Made by a program: the position numbers and the translations under genes. DNA of 64,000 nt from an uncultured Flavobacteriaceae bacterium (lineage in GTDB: Bacteria; Bacteroidota; Bacteroidia; Flavobacteriales; Flavobacteriaceae): positions 1 through 64,000 of the forward strand of contig CALSLW010000003.1 of NCBI GenBank assembly GCA_943787295.1, read 5' to 3'. The notes below the pieces were generated by a model, which saw only the letters and a program-made list of their open reading frames with translations, made no database searches and was not told the origin of the DNA. Shown one piece after another: positions 47,855 through 58,627 of the stretch (positions are counted from its first letter, which is position 1; the number at the start of each line of letters is the position of its first letter).

Positions 47855-49300
47855 TTACCCTACTGATCCTTCGAGGGAGATTTCTAATAATTTTTGTGCC
47901 TCAACGGCAAATTCCATTGGAAGTTTATTTAAAACTTCCTTACTAAATCCATTGACAATAAGTGCAATGGCTTTTTCTGTATCGATACCGCGTTGATTGC
48001 AATAGAAGATTTGATCTTCTCCAATCTTACTGGTGGTCGCTTCGTGTTCTATTTGTGCCGAATTATTTCGCGCTTCGATATAAGGGAAAGTATGCGCTCC
48101 ACAATCGTTCCCCATTAAGAGGGAATCACACTGAGAGAAATTACGGGCATTTTTAGCTCTTGGATTAACTTGTACTAATCCACGATAGCTGTTTTGTGAT
48201 TTTCCGGCAGAGATTCCTTTCGAGATAATGGTAGAGCTGGTGTTCTTCCCTAGGTGCACCATTTTTGTTCCTGTATCTGCTTGCTGGTAGTTGTTTGTTA
48301 CTGCGATAGAGTAAAACTCTCCGATAGAATTATCACCTTTTAAAATACAAGAAGGGTATTTCCAGGTTACAGCAGAGCCTGTTTCTACTTGGGTCCAAGA
48401 AATCTTCGCGTTGGTGTGACAAATTCCTCTTTTCGTCACAAAGTTGAAGACGCCACCTTTTCCTTCTTTATCTCCAGGGAACCAGTTTTGAACCGTTGAA
48501 TATTTTATTTCAGCATCATCAAGTGCAATCAATTCTACGCAAGCTGCGTGCAATTGATTTTCATCTCTTGATGGAGCAGTACAACCTTCTAGGTAAGAAA
48601 CATAACTTCCTTCATCTGCAATCACAAGGGTGCGCTCAAATTGACCTGTTCCTGCTTGATTGATTCTAAAGTAAGTCGAAAGCTCCATAGGACACCTTAC
48701 CCCTTTTGGGATATAACAAAATGACCCATCTGAAAATACAGCTGAATTTAAGGCCGCATAAAAGTTGTCCTTGATTGGGATGACAGAACCAATGTACTTT
48801 TTAACCAATTCTGGGTAATCTTTGATCGCTTCTGAAATAGAGCAAAAGATAATCCCTTTTTCGGCTAGGGTATCGCGAAAAGTCGTCGCTACAGAAACAG
48901 AGTCCATCACGATGTCTACTGCAACTCCTGCGAGTTTCTTTTGTTCATCGATAGAAATCCCCAGTTTACTAAAAGTCTCTAATAACTCTGGATCCACCTC
49001 GTCAAGGCTTTCGTATTTGTCTTTCTTTTTTGGAGCAGAGTAGTAAGAAATCGCCTGGAAGTCGGGTTTTTTATAATGTACATTTGCCCATTCTGGCTCT
49101 TCCATTTGTTTCCATGCCGCAAAGGCTTCAAGACGCCACTGGGTCATCCACTCTGGTTCTTCTTTTCGTTTAGAGATGGCACGAACAATATCTTCGTTTA
49201 ATCCCACAGGAAAAGTATCAGATTCTATATCGGTATAGAAACCGTACTCATACTCTTTTGTTTCGAGCTCTTTTTTTAATTCTTCTTCAGTATATGCCAT
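47855..49300 (-). CDS. sufB: SUF assembly protein SufB
   Basis: [39 protein letters not shown]. Confidence 0.97.
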   Translation of the reverse strand: MAYTEEELKKELETKEYEYGFYTDIESDTFPVGLNEDIVRAISKRKEEPEWMTQWRLEAFAAWKQMEEPEWANVHYKKPDFQAISYYSAPKKKDKYESLDEVDPELLETFSKLGISIDEQKKLAGVAVDIVMDSVSVATTFRDTLAEKGIIFCSISEAIKDYPELVKKYIGSVIPIKDNFYAALNSAVFSDGSFCYIPKGVRCPMELSTYFRINQAGTGQFERTLVIADEGSYVSYLEGCTAPSRDENQLHAACVELIALDDAEIKYSTVQNWFPGDKEGKGGVFNFVTKRGICHTNAKISWTQVETGSAVTWKYPSCILKGDNSIGEFYSIAVTNNYQQADTGTKMVHLGKNTSSTIISKGISAGKSQNSYRGLVQVNPRAKNARNFSQCDSLLMGNDCGAHTFPYIEARNNSAQIEHEATTSKIGEDQIFYCNQRGIDTEKAIALIVNGFSKEVLNKLPMEFAVEAQKLLEISLEGSVG

Positions 49301-49313
49301 AACCTCCTTCTAT

Positions 49314-49643
49314 TTAGAGCGAAAAACTTTCTCCACACCCACAGGTTCTGTTGGCATTAGGGTTGTTAAATACAAACCCTTTTCCATTGAGACCGCCAGA
49401 ATATTCCAGGGTCGTCCCTACGAGGTAAAGTAAACTTTTCTTATCCACCACTATCTTAACATTGTTGTCTTCAAACAGCTGATCGTTATCTTGTTTTTCT
49501 GCGTCAAAAGAAAGGTCATAGGACAAGCCAGAACAACCCCCGCTTTTTACGCCAACACGAACATAAGCTGCGCTGGGATCAAAGCCCTCTTCCTGCATTA
49601 AAACAGATACTTTTTCTTTCGCTGATGATGCAACCTTAATCAT
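49314..49643 (-). CDS. IscA/SufA-type A-type carrier
   Basis: VGVKSGGCSGLSYDL, NPNANRTCGCGESF. Confidence 0.95.
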   Translation of the reverse strand: MIKVASSAKEKVSVLMQEEGFDPSAAYVRVGVKSGGCSGLSYDLSFDAEKQDNDQLFEDNNVKIVVDKKSLLYLVGTTLEYSGGLNGKGFVFNNPNANRTCGCGESFSL

Positions 49644-49732
49644 GGGTGAATAATCGTTTTCTAATTTTGCTACAAATATAGTTCATTTCGCCCATTAACA
49701 CTAGTGTTTAGCGATAGATAAAGCCAATAGGA

Positions 49733-51085
49733 TTATTCTGAAATAACATCCCATAAGGCGACAAAAATATCTTTGCCCCCTTGGTTGTTTTGAAAAAGCC
49801 CGTCTTGGCTTTCTGAAGACCCCACTACCAACAGTCTTCCATCCTCAAGCGGTAGAACAGCGTGGGCGATGTCAAGGGCGTTTCCGCCCAAATTGAAATG
49901 TTGTTGTGGGAATAAATTTTGATCTAGTTGTAAGATCGCTATGTCATTATCCCCAGCATTTGTTGAAAAGTCAATGTCCTCACTTTGGCTATAGCCTACT
50001 AACCATAAAGCACCATTAGGCGCAAAGGCTAAGTCACGCCCCACATCAAAACCAGAGCCGCCAAAGTTTCGCTCACTAAGTAAATCTCCGTTTTGATTTA
50101 GGGAAATCAACCACATGTCTGAATGGCCTAGCGGAGAAGAAATATCCTGATCTTCACTAAAGGTATTTCCGAATACATAAATGTTTTCTGTTTGATCTAA
50201 AACCACTGCATTTGCAGCGTCATATTCACTTCCGCCGAAAGAGCGCTCCCAGATCACTTGGCCTCTTTGATTTAATTTAATCACCCAGACATCATAGCCT
50301 CCACGAGGTTGCGAAATATCAACATCATCGCTTTCAGAGGTGCCAACTATAATATAATCTCCAGCATTAGTTTGAACGGCGTCATAAGACCGGTCATTAT
50401 TTGTCCCTCCAAAGTATTGTCGCCATTCTATGTCACCTGCTAGATTTATTTTATGCACCCAAAATTCTCCAACGCCGTGGCGGGCGCTACTACTGCCTTT
50501 TTGAAAGCTGGTGCCTTGTCCAGCAGAAGAAGTGACATCTAAAAAACCATTAAAAAGCAAGCCTCCATCTTGAGTAGCGATAATATTATAAGCGTGATCA
50601 TGTCCTGAAAACCCAAAACTTTTTTCCCATAATAATTGTCCAGAAGCATCTGTTCTAATGACCCAATTATCGTGCTGCCCTTGATTGACACTTGCATCCC
50701 CATCTTGGCTCATCGAATAGCCTAAAAGGGCATAGCCCCCATCTGACAATTGCACTAGTGAGTGTCCACGATCGTCTAAAGAGCCTCCATATGTCGCATG
50801 CCATTCTGGGGTTGCATCAGCCGTATATTTGATCAATAATAGATCTGAAACGGGAAGATTTTTTCCGTTAAGATCTCCATCAATACTTTTTGTATTGCCT
50901 AAAACCGCAAAGCCGCCATCTTGGGTAGCGATAATTGCATGGGCAATATCTTCATCACTTCCGCCAAAAAGCTGTAAGGATTGAAGGGCGTTGTTTTCTT
51001 GTTGTGGAAACGTGTTTTCTAAGCTAGATTTAGCGCAAGCGCCAAAAAAAAGAAGGCATATCAACGAAAAAAAACTCGACTTCAT
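49733..51085 (-). CDS. Lipoprotein with seven internal repeats (predicted beta-propeller)
   Basis: Lipobox FFGACAK; seven GGsxxDxAxxvxxxxdGgxxxxGxSxSxDxDxs units. Confidence 0.75.
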   Translation of the reverse strand: MKSSFFSLICLLFFGACAKSSLENTFPQQENNALQSLQLFGGSDEDIAHAIIATQDGGFAVLGNTKSIDGDLNGKNLPVSDLLLIKYTADATPEWHATYGGSLDDRGHSLVQLSDGGYALLGYSMSQDGDASVNQGQHDNWVIRTDASGQLLWEKSFGFSGHDHAYNIIATQDGGLLFNGFLDVTSSAGQGTSFQKGSSSARHGVGEFWVHKINLAGDIEWRQYFGGTNNDRSYDAVQTNAGDYIIVGTSESDDVDISQPRGGYDVWVIKLNQRGQVIWERSFGGSEYDAANAVVLDQTENIYVFGNTFSEDQDISSPLGHSDMWLISLNQNGDLLSERNFGGSGFDVGRDLAFAPNGALWLVGYSQSEDIDFSTNAGDNDIAILQLDQNLFPQQHFNLGGNALDIAHAVLPLEDGRLLVVGSSESQDGLFQNNQGGKDIFVALWDVISE

Positions 51086-52381
51086 CTAATTGCTTTTTTT
51101 AACTAAAAAGAGGCCGCGATTACTGTCGCTAATGGCGATTAAACCGCTTTCAAAAAAAGGATATACATTCCAAACTCCGTCAAAACTTGCATTGTTATTT
51201 GCTGGATAAGTATCGAAAAATCCAACCTCTTGCATTTGGCTTTCAACGATGCCAGAGATATCAATCTCGCGAAAACCTGCGGTATAGTTTGAAATAAACA
51301 AGCTGTTCTCTTTAACATAGGCATTGTGATCAATGGCTGCTGTTACCCCATCATAGGTATAATATAAAATAGGGTTGTCCAAATCACTCATGTCAAAAAC
51401 TAGGGTGCGGGTATTGTTTCCATAGCGAATCTCGTCGAGTTCGTCACCTAAATAAAAGAAGCGTTGATCAGGATCGACCCAGCCTTGATGGGTATAGCCT
51501 CCGTTGCCATAGGTTGTTTCAGAGATAAGACGTGGGTTATCCTTATTCGTAACATCTACAATAACAACCTTATTGTTTTCTCCTCCGTCGCTGTTGCTGC
51601 CAAACAAGATTTCTCGACCTTGATAGTCAACATCGGGTCCTTGATAGCTTACAATATGGGCATCGTGGGTATAAGAAGACCCCTCATAACCGCCTATTTC
51701 TTGCGGCATTGCAGGAGTGTTAATGTCAATAAAAACGGGCCCTCCAGAATAATAAGCTGCACTATTTTTTCTCGCCCCAACCACATAGGCAAAACCACTG
51801 TCCTCATTGATCGCGATATTGTGTGCCCTGCTAAAAGTGTTTAAAACAGCATCTGCAAAAAAGGTTTGAAATTCAGTTTGATTCCGTAGACGTGTTAGGT
51901 CAAAAACCTGCAATCCGTGAGCTGCAGCTTCACTTACTATGTAGGCGTGATTGCTGTACACTTTAATGTCTCTCCAGGTGCTTTCATCAGAAGCTGTGGG
52001 GAGTTTTCCGATATATCGTATTGCAGCAGGATCAGAAATATCAAGAAAAGCAACGCCGTTTTTTAAGCCTTGAAGCACATATTCTTTCCCTGTTACTGGA
52101 TCTGTCCATCCCCAGTTGTCGTTGGCAAAGACACTTCCTAGACTAGGTAGGCTAACCCAGTTAATCAAGTTGTAATTAGAACAAGGGTATTCGCCAGCAA
52201 AACCATTTTCACATGGAGTGACTTCTGCAGTAATGATAGGAATAGGTTGCCCTTGTGGAGTTGGGGTAGGAGTGTCTGGCACAATCACTTCAGGAATATC
52301 CATTGTGCTGTCATCATCAAGGGGGGTACATCCCACCAATAAAAAAGCAAATAAGTAAAGGGATGTAATTTTTTTTTTCAT
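51086..52381 (-). CDS. LVIVD-repeat / choice-of-anchor B family lipoprotein
   Basis: Lipobox LLVGCTPL; AFLDISDPAAIRYIGKLPT, YIVSEAAAHGLQVFDLTRLR, HNIAINEDSGFAYVVG; start at MKKKITSLY. Confidence 0.85.
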   Translation of the reverse strand: MKKKITSLYLFAFLLVGCTPLDDDSTMDIPEVIVPDTPTPTPQGQPIPIITAEVTPCENGFAGEYPCSNYNLINWVSLPSLGSVFANDNWGWTDPVTGKEYVLQGLKNGVAFLDISDPAAIRYIGKLPTASDESTWRDIKVYSNHAYIVSEAAAHGLQVFDLTRLRNQTEFQTFFADAVLNTFSRAHNIAINEDSGFAYVVGARKNSAAYYSGGPVFIDINTPAMPQEIGGYEGSSYTHDAHIVSYQGPDVDYQGREILFGSNSDGGENNKVVIVDVTNKDNPRLISETTYGNGGYTHQGWVDPDQRFFYLGDELDEIRYGNNTRTLVFDMSDLDNPILYYTYDGVTAAIDHNAYVKENSLFISNYTAGFREIDISGIVESQMQEVGFFDTYPANNNASFDGVWNVYPFFESGLIAISDSNRGLFLVKKSN

Positions 52382-52470
52382 TTTGCTATAGTTATTCCTC
52401 TGTAAACATAACAAAAATCTTACCAAAAAAGAGTCTTGCTATCACTAGAGTAATTCTGCTAAAAAGGCTG

Positions 52471-52478
52471 TATTTTTG
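52471..52478 (+). promoter_or_regulatory. -7 element TATTTTTG, 4 bp before thiL ATG
   Basis: TAnnTTTG; no good TTG at -33. Confidence 0.45.
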
Positions 52479-52482
52479 CAGC

Positions 52483-53538
52483 ATGTTCGAAGAAAAAAAA
52501 TCTAGTACAACGCCACTTTCCTCTTTGGGTGAATTTGGCTTAATCGAAAAAATAAAAGAAGGCTTTCCTATCGCTCAAGCTAGCTCAAAAGTAGGCATCG
52601 GTGATGATGCAGCTGTTGTCCATCACCCCGATCAAACGGTCGTTTCTACCGATATGCTGGTAGAAGGTGTTCACTTTGACTTGAGTTATGTTCCCTTAAA
52701 GCATTTAGGCTACAAGGCCGTGATGGTTAATCTTTCTGATATTTATGCGATGAATGCTCACCCTACTCAAATCACCGTGAGTATTGCAGTTTCTAATCGC
52801 TTTCCATTAGAGGCTATTGAAGAGTTGTATGCTGGAATTGGTCATGCTTGTACCCGCTATAAAGTTGATCTTGTAGGTGGGGATACCACTAGTTCTCAAA
52901 CAGGTCTAGTGATTTCTGTAACAGCAATGGGTTCAGTTAAAAAAGAAAAGATAAGCTATCGTTCTGGAGCAAAAGAAAACGACTTAATTGTTCTTTCGGG
53001 CGATTTGGGCGGAGCCTATACAGGTTTACAAATTCTCGAACGCGAAAAAGCAGTGTATAAAGTCAATCCGCAGTCTCAACCAGATTTATCGACTTATGCT
53101 TATGCGGTGGAACGTCAACTCAAGCCAGAGGCAAGAAAGGATATCGTCGAACTATTAGAAGAATTAAAAATTGTTCCTACTTCGATGATTGATGTAAGCG
53201 ATGGACTGTCTTCAGAGTTGCTTCATCTTAGTAAGGCGTCAAAAGTAGGTTGTCAATTATATGAAGATAAAATCCCTATTGATCCACAAGTATTAGCAAT
53301 TTGTAAGGAATTTACGATCAATAATACTACCGCCGCATTGAATGGAGGAGAGGATTATGAGTTGCTTTTCACTGTTGATCAGAGTCATTTTGAGGCCATT
53401 AAAAATCATCCTCTTTTGAGTATCATTGGGCATATTACAGATCAAGCTTCTGGCTGTAATCTCGTGACAGGATTAGGACAACAAATTGAATTAACGGCAC
53501 AAGGATGGACCAGTCATCCTGAAGAAGAAGAGCTTTAA
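52483..53538 (+). CDS. thiL: Thiamine-monophosphate kinase
   Basis: GIGDDAAVV, STDMLVEGVHFDLSY, VGGDTTSSQTGLVISVTAMG, NGGEDYELLFTV. Confidence 0.95.
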   Translation: MFEEKKSSTTPLSSLGEFGLIEKIKEGFPIAQASSKVGIGDDAAVVHHPDQTVVSTDMLVEGVHFDLSYVPLKHLGYKAVMVNLSDIYAMNAHPTQITVSIAVSNRFPLEAIEELYAGIGHACTRYKVDLVGGDTTSSQTGLVISVTAMGSVKKEKISYRSGAKENDLIVLSGDLGGAYTGLQILEREKAVYKVNPQSQPDLSTYAYAVERQLKPEARKDIVELLEELKIVPTSMIDVSDGLSSELLHLSKASKVGCQLYEDKIPIDPQVLAICKEFTINNTTAALNGGEDYELLFTVDQSHFEAIKNHPLLSIIGHITDQASGCNLVTGLGQQIELTAQGWTSHPEEEEL

Positions 53539-54350
53539 CCTAAGGCAACATCTAAACACATCATCACAATAAACCCACCAATAAAACCTAAGGTGGCTAT
53601 GTCTGTGTATTTATCTTGCTGGGTTTCTGGAATCACTTCTTCCACAACCACAAAAATCATTGCGCCTGCGGCAAAAGCTAAAGCATAGGGTAGAATAGGG
53701 GTGAAGAAAGTCACTGCTACCGCCCCAATTATTGCGGCTACTGGCTCAACTATGGCTGACAATTGCCCATACCAGAATGACTTAAAACGACTTATCCCCT
53801 GTCTTCTTAAAGGCATAGAAACGGCAATCCCTTCAGGAAAGTTTTGAATTCCAATCCCAATGGCTAGTATCACTGCACCTGCAATTGATGCTTCTGGAAG
53901 TCCAGCAGCAACTCCGCCAAAAAGTACGCCTACCGCTAAACCTTCTGGGATATTGTGCAGTGTAATTGCGAGTACTAAAAGCGTTGTTCTGTGCCAAGGG
54001 GTTTTAATTCCTTCACTCTCTTTAAAGTTAATATGCACATGAGGTAGGATTTTATCTAAGGCAAAAATAAATAATGCCCCTAGTCCAAAACCAATGGCAG
54101 CAGGCATCACCTTGACAAAACCTTCTCCTTGACTCATTTCAATTCCGGGGGCAAGTAAGCTCCAAAAACTCGCTGCGACCATCACCCCACCAGTAAAGCC
54201 CAACATCCCATCGAGTAAAGCGCGATTAAGGGATTTGACAAAAAATACCAAAGAGGCTCCCAAAGCGGTAAGCCCCCATGTAAATAAGGTCGCATACAAT
54301 GCTCCCAAAACCGGATCAGTATTTTCAAAAAAGGAAATGATGGCTTCCAT
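53535..54350 (-). CDS. ZIP-family metal transporter
   Basis: LAITLHNIPEGLAVGVLFG, GIQNFPEGIAVSMPLRRQG. Confidence 0.93.
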   Translation of the reverse strand: MEAIISFFENTDPVLGALYATLFTWGLTALGASLVFFVKSLNRALLDGMLGFTGGVMVAASFWSLLAPGIEMSQGEGFVKVMPAAIGFGLGALFIFALDKILPHVHINFKESEGIKTPWHRTTLLVLAITLHNIPEGLAVGVLFGGVAAGLPEASIAGAVILAIGIGIQNFPEGIAVSMPLRRQGISRFKSFWYGQLSAIVEPVAAIIGAVAVTFFTPILPYALAFAAGAMIFVVVEEVIPETQQDKYTDIATLGFIGGFIVMMCLDVALG

Positions 54351-54432
54351 AGGTCGTTCAAATTTGGTTTATTGCACAAAACTAAGGATTTATAAAACAA
54401 TCCCTACCCGCATCCAAAGCAATTCCTTATTT

Positions 54433-55593
54433 TTGATTGCTTTGAATAACGAAAATAATTTTGACATCATCATTTGTGGCGGTGGAGCAGCTGGTTTATT
54501 GTTCGCCCATGGACTAATTAGTGACCCTGCATTTGATCACCTTTCTATCGCATTAATTGAAAAAGAACAAAAGGATCAAAACGATCGTACTTGGTGTTTT
54601 TGGGAAGAAGGAAAAGGACCATGGGATCATTTAGTTAGTCGGCGCTGGGATAAAGCAATTTTCAAATCAAAAGCATTTTCTAAAAGTTTTTTAATGACCC
54701 CCTATCAATATAAAATGATAGAAGGCATTAATTTTTATAACTACCTCTATCCGCTGTTAGAAAAAGCGACTAATTTTCAATTGATTCGCGAAGAAATCAC
54801 CTCGATTACCTCTCTCAAAGAATCCTGCGAAGTAATGACCGCTTTGGCAACATATACAGCGAAGAAAGTGTTTTCAAGTTTAGTACAAAACCATTATAAG
54901 CGACAGGACAAATACCCTGTTTTACAACAGCACTTTATCGGTTGGTTTGTCAAAACAGAAGCGCCCATCTTTGATCAAGAAACGATGGTTTTTATGGATT
55001 TTGATGTGGCACAAAAAAACAACACCCGCTTTATGTATGTGCTGCCTTCTAGCCCAAACGAAGCCTTAGTTGAATACACCCTATTTTCTAAAGATCTTTT
55101 AGAAGATCGAGAATACGAAGATGAAATCACACAATACCTCAAGCAAAAAAAGGCAGGGAAAGTAAAGATCACAGCAACAGAAAAGGGGAGTATCCCCATG
55201 ACAGCTTATCATTTTGACCAACACAACAGTGCTAATCTAATGCATATCGGTACTGCAGGAGGATGGACCAAAGCGAGTACAGGCTTCACTTTTAAAAAGT
55301 CACAAGAAAAAATCAACGCTTTAATAGAATTTCTCAAGAAAGGACAGGCCCTGGATAAATTTCAGCAACGCAATAAGTTCAACTTTTACGATTTATTGTT
55401 TCTAGATGTATTGGCAAAATACAATGGTGAAGGAAGTCAATTGTTTAGTCGAATGTTTCAACGCAACAGCCCACAAAGAATCTTCCAATTTCTAGACGAA
55501 AAAACAAGTTATGGCCAAGAAGTATTATTAATGAGCTCTTTCCCGATAGGTCGATTTGTCAAGGCATTATTTAAGCGCGTTTTATCCTTATAA
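54433..55593 (+). CDS. Lycopene beta-cyclase-family protein (CrtY-like)
   Basis: FDIIICGGGAAGLLFAHGLI, RTWCFWEEGKGPWDHLV, GTAGGWTKASTGFTF; alternative start TTG 54433 or 54442 (ORF-track start 54235 is too early). Confidence 0.88.
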   Translation: MIALNNENNFDIIICGGGAAGLLFAHGLISDPAFDHLSIALIEKEQKDQNDRTWCFWEEGKGPWDHLVSRRWDKAIFKSKAFSKSFLMTPYQYKMIEGINFYNYLYPLLEKATNFQLIREEITSITSLKESCEVMTALATYTAKKVFSSLVQNHYKRQDKYPVLQQHFIGWFVKTEAPIFDQETMVFMDFDVAQKNNTRFMYVLPSSPNEALVEYTLFSKDLLEDREYEDEITQYLKQKKAGKVKITATEKGSIPMTAYHFDQHNSANLMHIGTAGGWTKASTGFTFKKSQEKINALIEFLKKGQALDKFQQRNKFNFYDLLFLDVLAKYNGEGSQLFSRMFQRNSPQRIFQFLDEKTSYGQEVLLMSSFPIGRFVKALFKRVLSL

Positions 55594-56562
55594 TTTTCGC
55601 TCCATCAAAGCTTTAGCAAATTGTTTAAAGAGGTCTTTCTTCTTCTTACTAACGGCGAATTTTTCTACTTCAAGTAATGCTTTATCGGTGTATTGTGCCA
55701 TCAATTGTTGAATGGCTAAATCTGCTTTTGTCGCTTTGAACAATGTTTTTACGGTCGCAATTTTATCCCTTGGATCTTGTGGCTGAGAAGAAAATAATTC
55801 TTCTAATTCTGCTTGTTGTACTTTATCCCCTTTTTCAAGGGCTAAGAGATATAAAAGCGTCTTTTTATTCTCAATGATATCTCCCCCTACTTGTTTTCCA
55901 AAGGTCAAAGGATCCCCAAAGGCATCCAAATAATCATCCTGTAATTGAAAGGCCAATCCCAATTCTATCCCAAAGTCATAAAAAGGCTGACTCTCCTCTC
56001 GGCTTAGCCCCCCAATCATGGCGCCCATTTGTAAAGAACAGCCCAAAAGAACCGCTGTTTTATTTTTAATCATATGGAGATATTCGGCTTGACTCACATT
56101 GTCTTGCTGAGGAAAATCCATATCGTATTGCTGGCCTTCACAAACCTCTTTTGCCGTCTGGCTAAACAATTGTGTTAGCTCCTTAAAGAGTTCTGCTGGA
56201 TACGCATCAAGACATTGATAGGCTTTGACAAGCATTACATCGCCTGATAAAATTCCTGTATTCGCATCCCATTTTTCATGTACCGTGGCTTTTCCTCTTC
56301 TTAAAGGAGCCTCGTCCATAATGTCATCGTGTACCAAACTAAAGTTGTGAAACACTTCTACTGCAAGTGCTGCAGGAAGGGCTTTTTTAATATCACCCCC
56401 TACAGCGTCTGCTGCAATCAAAGCTAATACTGGGCGAATGCGTTTCCCGCCCAATTCTAATATATACCGCATGGGGTTATAAAGCCCAGCTGGCTTTTCT
56501 TCTTTAAACTGAAGGGATAAGTAGTCAAGAAAAGTAGTTTGATAAGATGTAATCACAGCCAA
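55588..56562 (-). CDS. Polyprenyl synthetase (geranylgeranyl/farnesyl diphosphate synthase-like)
   Basis: GGKRIRPVLALIAADAVGG, LVHDDIMDEAPLRRGKATVH, FQLQDDYLDAFGD. Confidence 0.94.
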   Translation of the reverse strand: MAVITSYQTTFLDYLSLQFKEEKPAGLYNPMRYILELGGKRIRPVLALIAADAVGGDIKKALPAALAVEVFHNFSLVHDDIMDEAPLRRGKATVHEKWDANTGILSGDVMLVKAYQCLDAYPAELFKELTQLFSQTAKEVCEGQQYDMDFPQQDNVSQAEYLHMIKNKTAVLLGCSLQMGAMIGGLSREESQPFYDFGIELGLAFQLQDDYLDAFGDPLTFGKQVGGDIIENKKTLLYLLALEKGDKVQQAELEELFSSQPQDPRDKIATVKTLFKATKADLAIQQLMAQYTDKALLEVEKFAVSKKKKDLFKQFAKALMERKL

Positions 56563-56672
56563 TTGTTTTCACAAAAATAACCAAAATATAGCGCTAAATG
56601 TTTTTCCAATATAAACTTTGGAAACTTATTAGGTTTTTAAAGTTTCCTGATGTATTTTTGCAACAAATTGTG

Positions 56673-57281
56673 ATGAAAAAGAATATTGTAGAAAAAGCCA
56701 GTGCGCTTTTTAGTCTTCGAGGATTTAAAAGTGTTACCATGGATGACCTAGCTGAGGCGCTGGCGATTTCAAAAAAAACCCTTTACGCGCATTTTGAGAA
56801 CAAAGAGCAACTGGTTCGAGAAAGTTCATTTTTTGTGTTTGATAGTGTTTGTAGAGAAATTGAACTCATCAAAAACAAAGCAGCACATCCAATTGAAGAA
56901 TTATATACCGTTAAGTCTGCTGTTTTAAAACACTATCAAAACGAAGACACTTCGCCGGTATATCAATTACAAAAGTATTATCCAGACATCTATACCGAAT
57001 TAAAAGATCAAGAATACGGTCGATTAGGCATTATGGTTCAGTCTAGTTTAAAACTGGGAGTAAGCACGGGCTTATTTAGGCCAAACATCAATATTGATTT
57101 TGTCTCGCGACTCTATCTAAATGGCATGAGAGGGATTAGAGATATCGCTATTTTTCCCCCTTCACAATTTGACATGAAAAGCTTATTTGAAAGCTATCTT
57201 GAATATCACGCAAGAGCGATTGTCACCCCGAAAGGGCTGGGCATTTTAAATGAATTTATTGCAAATACAGATCAAAAATAA
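56673..57281 (+). CDS. TetR/AcrR-family regulator
   Basis: FSLRGFKSVTMDDLAEALAISKKTLYAHFENKEQLV. Confidence 0.9.
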   Translation: MKKNIVEKASALFSLRGFKSVTMDDLAEALAISKKTLYAHFENKEQLVRESSFFVFDSVCREIELIKNKAAHPIEELYTVKSAVLKHYQNEDTSPVYQLQKYYPDIYTELKDQEYGRLGIMVQSSLKLGVSTGLFRPNINIDFVSRLYLNGMRGIRDIAIFPPSQFDMKSLFESYLEYHARAIVTPKGLGILNEFIANTDQK

Positions 57282-58619
57282 ATGAAAAAAAATCTATTCT
57301 TAACCTGCTTAATGTGCGCCCTTTTCATCATTGGAAAGGCCCAAGACATCCCCGCTTCTTTTTCGCTAGAAGAAGCCGTTGAATGGGGAGTGGAATACAA
57401 CCGAACGCTCAAACGCGCTTCGCTTGAATACCAAAAAGCCCATAAAGAAAAATGGAAAACCATCTCCATAGGTTTCCCGCAAATCAATGCGAATTTGAAT
57501 TATCAAAACAATATTGAACAACCGGTGTCCTTAATTCCAGCGCAATTTTTTGGTGGAAATCAAGGAGAGTTTGCCGAAGTCGTTTTTGGAACAAAACAAA
57601 CTGCCATGGGAATGGTTGAACTTTCTCAATTGCTTTTTGACGGTACCTATATTGTAGGGGTTCAAGGAATTCGCCATTATATAGAAACAGCGGCAAATGT
57701 TCTTGAAAAGACTAGCCTTGAGGTGAAAAAAGCCGTGGCAACTTCTTATACCAATGTGCTTGTTGCTCAAGAAAATGTGGCTATCCTCACTAAAAATGCC
57801 GATGCGTTAAGTAAGAACATTCAAGAAACCCAAGCTTTATTTGACAATGGTTTTGTAGAAGAAGAAACGGTAGAGCAATTACAACTAACCCTCTCTAGTT
57901 TAAACATCCAGATCAACTATGCAAAGAAGTCTGTGGTTTTAGCAGAAAATGTATTGATGCTTTTATTGGGCATTGAGATCACTGAATCTCCAACCCTCTC
58001 AGAAGATTTAGCGACCCTTACTACCCGCCATCTCCTCACTCAAGATACTGTGTCAGACTACAGCAACAATATCGATATTCGCTTAGCAGAAAACAATGTC
58101 ACCTCAGAAAGTCTTTTGTATCGTCTAGAACGAGCAAAAGGACTTCCTTCCTTTAGCGCATTTCTCAATGGAATGTATATGGGAAACAGCAATGATTTTA
58201 CCTTTACAGAGAAAAGCCAAAAATGGTTTGGTTCTTCGGCCTTTGGCCTTAGAGTAAGAGTGCCTATTTTTAGCTCTTTAGGAAGAACCGCAGGATCACA
58301 AAAAGCTAAATTGAGTTTATTGCAAGCAGAAACCCAACTCATCGAGACTAAAGCACAGGTCTTTGTCGAGTGGCAAAATGCTCAAAATAATTTTGCCTTA
58401 GCCAAAGAAAACTATGCCAGTTCTCAAGACAATGTTGCTTTAGCAGAACGCATTGAACAAAAAAATACCACTAAGTTTTTTGAAGGCCTAGTAGGTAGTT
58501 TTGAATTGCGTCAAGCACAGTTACAATTGTATCAAGCACAACAAAACTTAATCCAAAGTATGCGCCAGGTCATTCTGGATAAAATCAACTTAGACACCAT
58601 TACCAACAACGAACAATAA
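57282..58619 (+). CDS. TolC-family outer membrane efflux protein
   Basis: SFSLEEAVEWGVEYNRTLKRA..., long helical repeats. Confidence 0.9.
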   Translation: MKKNLFLTCLMCALFIIGKAQDIPASFSLEEAVEWGVEYNRTLKRASLEYQKAHKEKWKTISIGFPQINANLNYQNNIEQPVSLIPAQFFGGNQGEFAEVVFGTKQTAMGMVELSQLLFDGTYIVGVQGIRHYIETAANVLEKTSLEVKKAVATSYTNVLVAQENVAILTKNADALSKNIQETQALFDNGFVEEETVEQLQLTLSSLNIQINYAKKSVVLAENVLMLLLGIEITESPTLSEDLATLTTRHLLTQDTVSDYSNNIDIRLAENNVTSESLLYRLERAKGLPSFSAFLNGMYMGNSNDFTFTEKSQKWFGSSAFGLRVRVPIFSSLGRTAGSQKAKLSLLQAETQLIETKAQVFVEWQNAQNNFALAKENYASSQDNVALAERIEQKNTTKFFEGLVGSFELRQAQLQLYQAQQNLIQSMRQVILDKINLDTITNNEQ

Positions 58620-58627
58620 ATCAAGCC

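Noticed and set aside
51464-51844. 126-aa + strand ORF
   Set aside because: Antisense to the LVIVD-repeat lipoprotein; no start context or family signal
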